Assembly (NCBI GenBank): GCA_021736615.1
Contig: JAIPFN010000252.1
Coordinates: forward strand, 1 to 8,682
Origin: Phycisphaerae bacterium
Lineage (GTDB): Bacteria; Planctomycetota; Phycisphaerae; Sedimentisphaerales; Anaerohalosphaeraceae
DNA length: 8,682 nt
Direction of reading: 5' to 3'
Shown: piece by piece, positions 5,310 to 8,682 of the stretch
How the letters are laid out: every line of letters begins with the position of its first letter
Position numbering within the stretch: position 1 is the stretch's first letter
Notes under the pieces: model-generated
The model's input: only the letters and a program-made list of their open reading frames with translations
What the model was told of the DNA's origin: nothing
Database searches by the model: none
Program-made: the position numbers and the translations under genes

Positions 5310-6666
5310 GTTGTTTAACCGCCCGGGCGAAAACCTCTCCCCGCTGTCTGTAGTTATCGAACATATCATAGCTCGCACATGCCGGCGACATCAAAACCAC
5401 ATCCCCCGCCTCGCCCTGCAAGCTCGCCCTGACCACAGCCTCCTCCATCGACCCGACGATCTCGACATGCACACTCGTTCTCCCGGCGTCATGGATTGCC
5501 GCCGCAATAGCATCAGCGGTCTGACCTATCAGAATCGCCGCTTTAGCCCTTTGACCGATAACCCTGCCGAACTCATCGAATGCAAGCCGCTTATCGTATC
5601 CCCCGGCAATAATGATCTTTGGTTCCTTAAACGCATTCAGAGCCGCGATAGCACTATCCGGAGTCGTCGCGATAGAGTCGTCATACCACCTGACCCCATT
5701 GACCTCATCAATCAGCTCAAGCCGATTCGGAAGCGATTTAAAGGTCGAAACAGCCTCCAGTAGGGCGTCCTTATCGATCTTAAAATGGTCCGCCACCGCA
5801 AGTGCCCCGGCCAGGTTGGAAAGGTTCATATCTCCGGCCAATCGAAACACCCCGGCAAGCTCGCATGGCACATCCGCCGCCTTATAAGCATGACTGATCC
5901 GCCCGCTCTGTGCGCAGTACTTTTCGTACATCCCGTTAGTCACCGCATCTTCAGCGTTGAATATTGACACCGCAGGATCATCGCCGTCTGTTTTTTGAAA
6001 TTCAAAGATAACCTCTTTCGCCTTGCAGTAATCTTCAAACCTCCCATGCCGATCAAGATGATTCGGCGTAAGATTCGTTATCACGGAAATATGCGGTGCC
6101 TTCTTGCTTCGCCCAAGCTGCTCCGCCTGAAAGCTGCTGATCTCAAGAACAACAATATCCTCACTTCCGATCTGACCAACGATCTCGAGCAGCGGCCGAT
6201 TACCGATATTACCGCTAAGCCAAACCTTCCTCTCCGGCCGAACCGCACCTTCCAGAATATGCGCCGTAATCGCCGTCGTCGTACTCTTGCCGTTAGCCCC
6301 GGTAATCCCGACGATCTTCGCCGGACACAACTCAAAGAAAAGCTCGATCTGCGACGTCACCGTCTTGCCGGCGTTCTCGGCAAGCCGAACAAACTTATTA
6401 TCCGGCCGAACCGCCGGGTTAACTATCACAATATCCGTATCCGAAGAATCGTCAAAGTCATCCCCCAGGTGATTGCCAAGATGGTAGGTAATGTCATAAG
6501 CCGAAAGCGTTTCGAGAGCCTCCTTAAGCGTATCCTCATCCGCCATATCCGTAACAACAACCTTAGCCCCTGCTTTGGCCGCAAACAGCGCAGAATCAAC
6601 ACCGCCCCCAAACTTACCAAGCCCCATAACCAAAACCGACTTACCGTCAAAACTTCTAATATCCAT
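5272..6666 (-). CDS. murD: UDP-N-acetylmuramoylalanine--D-glutamate ligase
   Basis: MurD adds D-glutamate to UDP-MurNAc-L-Ala in the cytoplasmic phase of peptidoglycan synthesis. At 464 residues it is a usual length, with three domains. The N-terminal nucleotide-sugar domain starts with GLGKFGGG (15-22). The central ATPase carries GITGANGKSTTT (120-131), SSFQ (177-180), NHLDRHG (202-208) and AKE (216-218), whose Lys217 fits the carbamylated lysine. The C-terminal domain has YDDSIATTPDSAIAAL (328-343), GGYDKRLAF (355-363) and SPACASYDMFDNYRQRGEVF (427-446). I chose ATG 6666, with AGGT about 7 nt upstream; a GTG at 6675 overlaps that site. The final residues, EREAKGEKRKA, are encoded by heptamer repeats. 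A strong promoter lies at 6724-6752. No other dcw-cluster gene adjoins, so murD is isolated here. In planctomycetes, where peptidoglycan was once doubted, it supports a peptidoglycan wall. Confidence 0.96.
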   Translation of the reverse strand: MDIRSFDGKSVLVMGLGKFGGGVDSALFAAKAGAKVVVTDMADEDTLKEALETLSAYDITYHLGNHLGDDFDDSSDTDIVIVNPAVRPDNKFVRLAENAGKTVTSQIELFFELCPAKIVGITGANGKSTTTAITAHILEGAVRPERKVWLSGNIGNRPLLEIVGQIGSEDIVVLEISSFQAEQLGRSKKAPHISVITNLTPNHLDRHGRFEDYCKAKEVIFEFQKTDGDDPAVSIFNAEDAVTNGMYEKYCAQSGRISHAYKAADVPCELAGVFRLAGDMNLSNLAGALAVADHFKIDKDALLEAVSTFKSLPNRLELIDEVNGVRWYDDSIATTPDSAIAALNAFKEPKIIIAGGYDKRLAFDEFGRVIGQRAKAAILIGQTADAIAAAIHDAGRTSVHVEIVGSMEEAVVRASLQGEAGDVVLMSPACASYDMFDNYRQRGEVFARAVKQLEREAKGEKRKA

Positions 6667-6694
6667 ATCAAACACCTAATAAAAAATTCGTAGG

Positions 6695-6709
6695 GTGGGC
6701 CGTGCCCAC
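6695..6709. repeat. GTGGGC/GCCCAC palindrome in the murD leader
   Basis: Perfect 6-bp arms around CGT, preceded by TAGG. It falls in the short untranslated leader of murD, about 10 nt after the predicted transcription start. Palindromes of the GTAGGGTGGGC type are dispersed in many bacterial genomes. Confidence 0.6.
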
Positions 6710-6723
6710 GCTGTTAAAACAAC

Positions 6724-6752
6724 AGTTTACAATCCAGGAAACAAACAGTCAA
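6724..6752 (-). promoter_or_regulatory. Strong murD promoter
   Basis: TTGACT (6752 down to 6747), a 17-nt spacer and TAAACT (6729 down to 6724): 5/6 and 4/6 matches at optimal spacing. The predicted start near 6717 gives a leader of about 50 nt. CTGTT/AACAG (6711-6725) straddles that start. Confidence 0.65.
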
Positions 6753-6812
6753 CCCCCCAGCCAAAAAGCATTCTGCAAACGTCAGCGAGTTTTTTAATGG
6801 CAACAGAAGCGA

Positions 6813-6828
6813 GGCAGCGCGAGCTGCC
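6813..6828. repeat. GGCAGC/GCTGCC hairpin
   Basis: Perfect 6-bp arms around a GCGA tetraloop in the murD-protease gap. No T-tract follows on either strand, so it is not a classical terminator. Confidence 0.4.
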
Positions 6829-6851
6829 CGAATTGGGGCAAAGATTGATAG

Positions 6852-6874
6852 AAAAAACGATTAACCGATCAATC
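6852..6874 (-). terminator. Terminator overlapping the protease stop codon
   Basis: On the minus strand GATTGA and TTAATC pair (one G-U) around TCGG and run into G plus six T. The stop codon TGA lies inside the left arm and loop. The stem is short, so this is a moderate call. Confidence 0.45.
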
Positions 6875-7918
6875 CGCCTGTTTAAGCCACCTCCCGGCAA
6901 GCATTGCAAAGTCTTTAAGATCAACGACCCCGTCTCTGGATTTGTCGGCATTATCGCAGTAATTATTCGTCTCACTGCAGTCGTCAACCAGCCAGTTGCG
7001 GGCCAGATTTCGCAGCTCGTTAACACAAATAGCCTCAATGACCCACTCGGCATACGAACTGATCCTTACCGCGTCAAGGTAGTTGTAGATGATCGGGTTT
7101 CCTTCGCTGTCCGCTGGCATATAGTTCGGCATCGGCCCATTCGGATACTTCGGGAATAATTGCGGCGGTGATTCTTCTGTCATAAAGACGCTCATCGCAG
7201 GTTCAAAGCCAAAAGTGCCTCTGCTTAAGCCGATAACTTTCCAGCCGCCCGCTCCGGCAAGAAACCAGCCGCCCCCCGAGTCATGTTCGGCAATACTGCA
7301 TTCGTAATCTGTCGCCCCCGGCGGGTCGAACTGGCTGACGAGAATATCTGAAGTGAAATAACCAGGTTCAGTTTCCGCAACTGCCTCGATTTGGTTTGTC
7401 CCCCATCTCAGTTCGATATTTCCTGGCCCTGTCTCCGGACCTTGCCAAAGATAACCGAATGTATAGTCCTCTCGCCGGTAGCGAATTTCAACCCTCTCGC
7501 CCGCACCTAATCCGTACCCGCCAAGTACGATTTCCTGTCCCTGTTCGTCGGCTTCATAATTTATAGACGCGTATTCAACAAGGTTGGCGTCGCTTAGTTC
7601 TACAACTCTAAGATCCGCTGTCGGGTGGTTGATGATTTTGCTGATTGAATACGATGTCCCTCCGATAGTTACAGCCGTTGAACTGCCGCCTCCCTGGTGT
7701 CTGGTAGTAATTACATAGTTAGGGGCAACCGCAACGCAAGAGGCATTACTTCCCCATCTGCCCACCACATCGTTGGCAGGCCGTTCGCTCCAGGTCAAAA
7801 GGTTTGGTTCGTTATCAGGGTGTAGAACAATCCCCTCAACCTGCCCCACAGGCAGATACAAAAAAAACACGGCAAAAACAAAAATAAAAACCCTTTTAAG
7901 GGCCATATTGTCAACCAT
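6869..7918 (-). CDS. Secreted trypsin-like serine protease with dockerin-like C-terminus
   Basis: 349 residues. A basic N-terminus and a long hydrophobic helix (about 9-24) form a Sec signal peptide, with likely cleavage near 29. The S1-family triad is visible: TTRHQG with His74, ADLRVVEL with Asp102, and EHDSGGG with Ser214 (HDSGGG replaces the usual GDSGG). The C-terminus (about 295-349) has the half-repeat LRNLARNWL. It is followed by the calcium loop DKSRDGVVDLKDF (325-337), with Asp325, Ser327, Asp329, Asp333 and Asp336 at dockerin spacing, and then LAGRWL. Such tails are frequent on secreted Phycisphaerae proteins; whether they dock to a cohesin is not established. I chose ATG 7918, with AAAAGG about 6 nt upstream; an upstream GTG (7936) would put that site inside the gene. 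Extended -10 promoter at 7954-7962. The substrate is unknown, and proteolytic activity is inferred from the triad. Confidence 0.8.
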   Translation of the reverse strand: MVDNMALKRVFIFVFAVFFLYLPVGQVEGIVLHPDNEPNLLTWSERPANDVVGRWGSNASCVAVAPNYVITTRHQGGGSSTAVTIGGTSYSISKIINHPTADLRVVELSDANLVEYASINYEADEQGQEIVLGGYGLGAGERVEIRYRREDYTFGYLWQGPETGPGNIELRWGTNQIEAVAETEPGYFTSDILVSQFDPPGATDYECSIAEHDSGGGWFLAGAGGWKVIGLSRGTFGFEPAMSVFMTEESPPQLFPKYPNGPMPNYMPADSEGNPIIYNYLDAVRISSYAEWVIEAICVNELRNLARNWLVDDCSETNNYCDNADKSRDGVVDLKDFAMLAGRWLKQAD

Positions 7919-7953
7919 AGCGAACCTTTTCAACACGAAAACACTAAGTCAGC

Positions 7954-7962
7954 AGTATACCA
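7954..7962 (-). promoter_or_regulatory. Extended -10 promoter of the protease gene
   Basis: TGGTATACT (7962 down to 7954) fits the TGnTATAAT extended -10 with one mismatch. The -35 position (TGGCAA) is poor, as is common for extended -10 promoters. The leader would be about 30 nt. Confidence 0.5.
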
Positions 7963-7984
7963 TAATCAACAAGTTTTTGCCAGT

Positions 7985-8010
7985 AAAAAAAGTATCGGCC
8001 GCAAGGCCGA
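7985..8010 (-). terminator. Hairpin B of cassette 3 acting as terminator
   Basis: On the minus strand TCGGCC, loop TTGC, GGCCGA is followed by TAC and seven T (7985-7991). This is the only cassette copy in which hairpin B itself carries the T-tract. It would end the membrane-protein transcript. Confidence 0.7.
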
Positions 8011-8115
8011 ATCCTTGCCAAATCCCTAATCCCTAAAACCTAAAACCTAATCCCTAATCCCTAATCCCTAAAACCTAACACCTAATCCCTTCAAGTTGGC
8101 CAAAGGCCAATTTGA
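7995..8115 (-). repeat. Hairpin-heptamer-hairpin 3' cassette, copy 3 (n=11)
   Basis: Hairpin A (11-bp arms 8105-8115 and 8091-8101, three-base loop) abuts the stop codon of the membrane-protein gene. Eleven heptamers follow (8018-8094 when phased on CCTAATC); nine are clear: CCTAATC, CCTAAAA, CCTAAAA, CCTAATC, CCTAATC, CCTAATC, CCTAAAA, CCTAACA, CCTAATC (8025-8087). Then ATCCT and hairpin B (8005-8010 and 7995-8000, loop GCAA on the plus strand). The distance from hairpin B to the core arm of hairpin A is 82 nt, or 5+7x11. On the transcribed strand the unit reads GATTAGG, close to a plant-type telomere repeat. Confidence 0.92.
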
Positions 8116-8493
8116 TTATTTAGGCATTCCTGCCGCATATATTATCAGACCGCCGATAGCCATTGCGAGTATACCCATAATTCGAATAACGATCTTTGGT
8201 TTTAATGCCCACCACTCAAACATCTTCTTGAGTTTCACCCTACCCAGACCCAGCATTATCACTCCCGACCCGCCTGAGATCAGCCCCAGTATGATCATTA
8301 TCAGCTTACGGTCGCAGCTTGTCGTCGCGATAAGCAGAAAAACCCCAACAGCGATCTTAAGCAGGGCGGCCAGATACATAAGTCGACCTTTGGCAAAAAA
8401 CGCCGCCAACCTGCTGTAAACCTGCGGCTTAACCACAAGAAGAATACCTTCAAGCACGACCAAAATTCCAAATACTATTACAGCAACTCTCAT
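8116..8493 (-). CDS. Small four-helix membrane protein of unknown function
   Basis: 125 residues, not recognised with confidence. Four hydrophobic segments are visible, at about 3-21, 41-57, 63-83 and 101-121. Basic residues in the loops (KPQVYSR at 22-28, GRVKLKK at 84-90, LKPK at 97-100) suggest that the loop between helices 1 and 2 and the one between 3 and 4 face the cytoplasm. The N-terminal pattern VVLEGILLVVKP and the late RIMGILAMAIGGLIIY recall small DUF2065-like membrane proteins, a tentative resemblance only. ATG 8493 is well supported by GGGAGG 7 nt upstream; an in-frame TTG at 8508 is unlikely. The upstream region is full of palindromes. The stop codon directly adjoins repeat cassette 3. 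It is a real gene by its ribosome binding site and coherent membrane topology; its role is unknown. Confidence 0.78.
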   Translation of the reverse strand: MRVAVIVFGILVVLEGILLVVKPQVYSRLAAFFAKGRLMYLAALLKIAVGVFLLIATTSCDRKLIMIILGLISGGSGVIMLGLGRVKLKKMFEWWALKPKIVIRIMGILAMAIGGLIIYAAGMPK

Positions 8494-8517
8494 GTAAAAA
8501 CCTCCCAAAATCGTACC

Positions 8518-8613
8518 GCCGGCTTCCAGCCGGCTTTATTCCGTGCTGTCGGCATCCTGCCGACAGCCCCTGCGGGCAAGATGCCCGCAGAACGGGGTTT
8601 GGCAACAGCCCCG
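8518..8613. repeat. Cluster of four consecutive palindromes
   Basis: Four hairpins in a row: GCCGGC/GCCGGC around TTCCA (8518-8534); TGTCGGCATCCTGCCGACA (8547-8565, identical to 3505-3523); TGCGGGCA/TGCCCGCA around AGA (8571-8589); and CGGGG/CCCCG around 11 nt (8593-8613). The first three share a GGC-N5-GCC centre. They lie upstream of the membrane-protein gene. Confidence 0.8.
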
Positions 8614-8628
8614 CAAGCGCAGGGATAA

Positions 8629-8660
8629 TTAAAATAGCATCCGCCGAAGGCCGTTTCTTT
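8629..8660. repeat. Second copy of the GCCGAAGGC repeat
   Basis: This stretch matches 2663-2692 with few substitutions and a one-base indel. Both have TTAAAA, then AG, ATC, GCCGAAGGC and GTTTC in the same order. On the minus strand it could be a weak terminator for a gene beyond the right edge. Confidence 0.55.
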
Positions 8661-8661
8661 A

Positions 8662-8667
8662 ATTATA
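8662..8667 (-). promoter_or_regulatory. Possible -10 box for the membrane-protein gene
   Basis: A perfect TATAAT on the minus strand; its -35 would fall outside the window. The leader would be about 160 nt and include the palindrome cluster. Confidence 0.25.
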
Positions 8668-8682
8668 CACTATTCAATATGC

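Noticed and set aside
5995..6693. Long plus-strand open frame opposite murD, with similar ones opposite tilS, ispD and cobO
   Set aside because: Antisense shadows of well-identified genes; composition is Arg/Asn/Pro-rich without recognisable motifs.
6711..6725. LexA-type SOS box
   Set aside because: CTGT and ACAG are 7 rather than 8 nt apart, and murD is not a usual SOS gene; kept only as a palindrome.
8018..8094. CRISPR array or true telomere
   Set aside because: Units are contiguous 7-mers without spacers, and the array is internal, between bacterial genes.
8669..8680. 12-bp match ACTATTCAATAT to the minus strand of 1581-1592
   Set aside because: Short, AT-rich and without similar flanks; could be chance.

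Overview
The window most likely comes from a planctomycete, probably the Phycisphaerae/Sedimentisphaerales branch. The main pointer is the secreted protease at the right: it ends in a dockerin-like calcium-binding repeat followed by a short 'LAGRWL' tail, a style common in that group. Supporting this are frequent small palindromic intergenic repeats. The assignment is inference. No rRNA or other phylogenetic marker is present.

All eight genes lie on the minus strand, so transcription runs right to left. In that order they are: a small four-helix membrane protein (8116-8493), a secreted trypsin-like protease (6869-7918), murD (5272-6666), a PilZ protein (4583-4987), the corrinoid adenosyltransferase cobO (3839-4378), ispD (2720-3457), a BamD-like lipoprotein (1682-2515), and tilS (1-1443, 3' end cut off by the window). 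They are housekeeping and cell-envelope functions with no shared pathway. Most have their own promoter-like sequence and terminator-like hairpin, so this looks like a string of single-gene transcripts rather than an operon. No mobile-element gene, tRNA, rRNA or CRISPR was seen.

The remarkable part is between the genes. Three 3' untranslated regions (after the lipoprotein, PilZ and membrane-protein genes) hold the same composite element. A hairpin with AAACTGGCC-type arms sits 2-8 nt after the stop codon or directly against it. Next comes a tandem array of 7-bp units, and then a second hairpin with TCGGCC/GGCCGA arms. The hairpins are conserved, with compensatory base changes, but the heptamer differs completely between copies. 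The distance between the hairpins is exactly 5+7n nt, with n = 5, 6 and 11. Two further heptamer arrays without this framework occupy the start of tilS (1441-1531) and the 3' end of murD (5254-5309). Other gaps carry palindromes built around a GGC...GCC core and short 9- and 10-bp direct repeats. The hairpin-bounded heptamer cassette is the best candidate for something undescribed.
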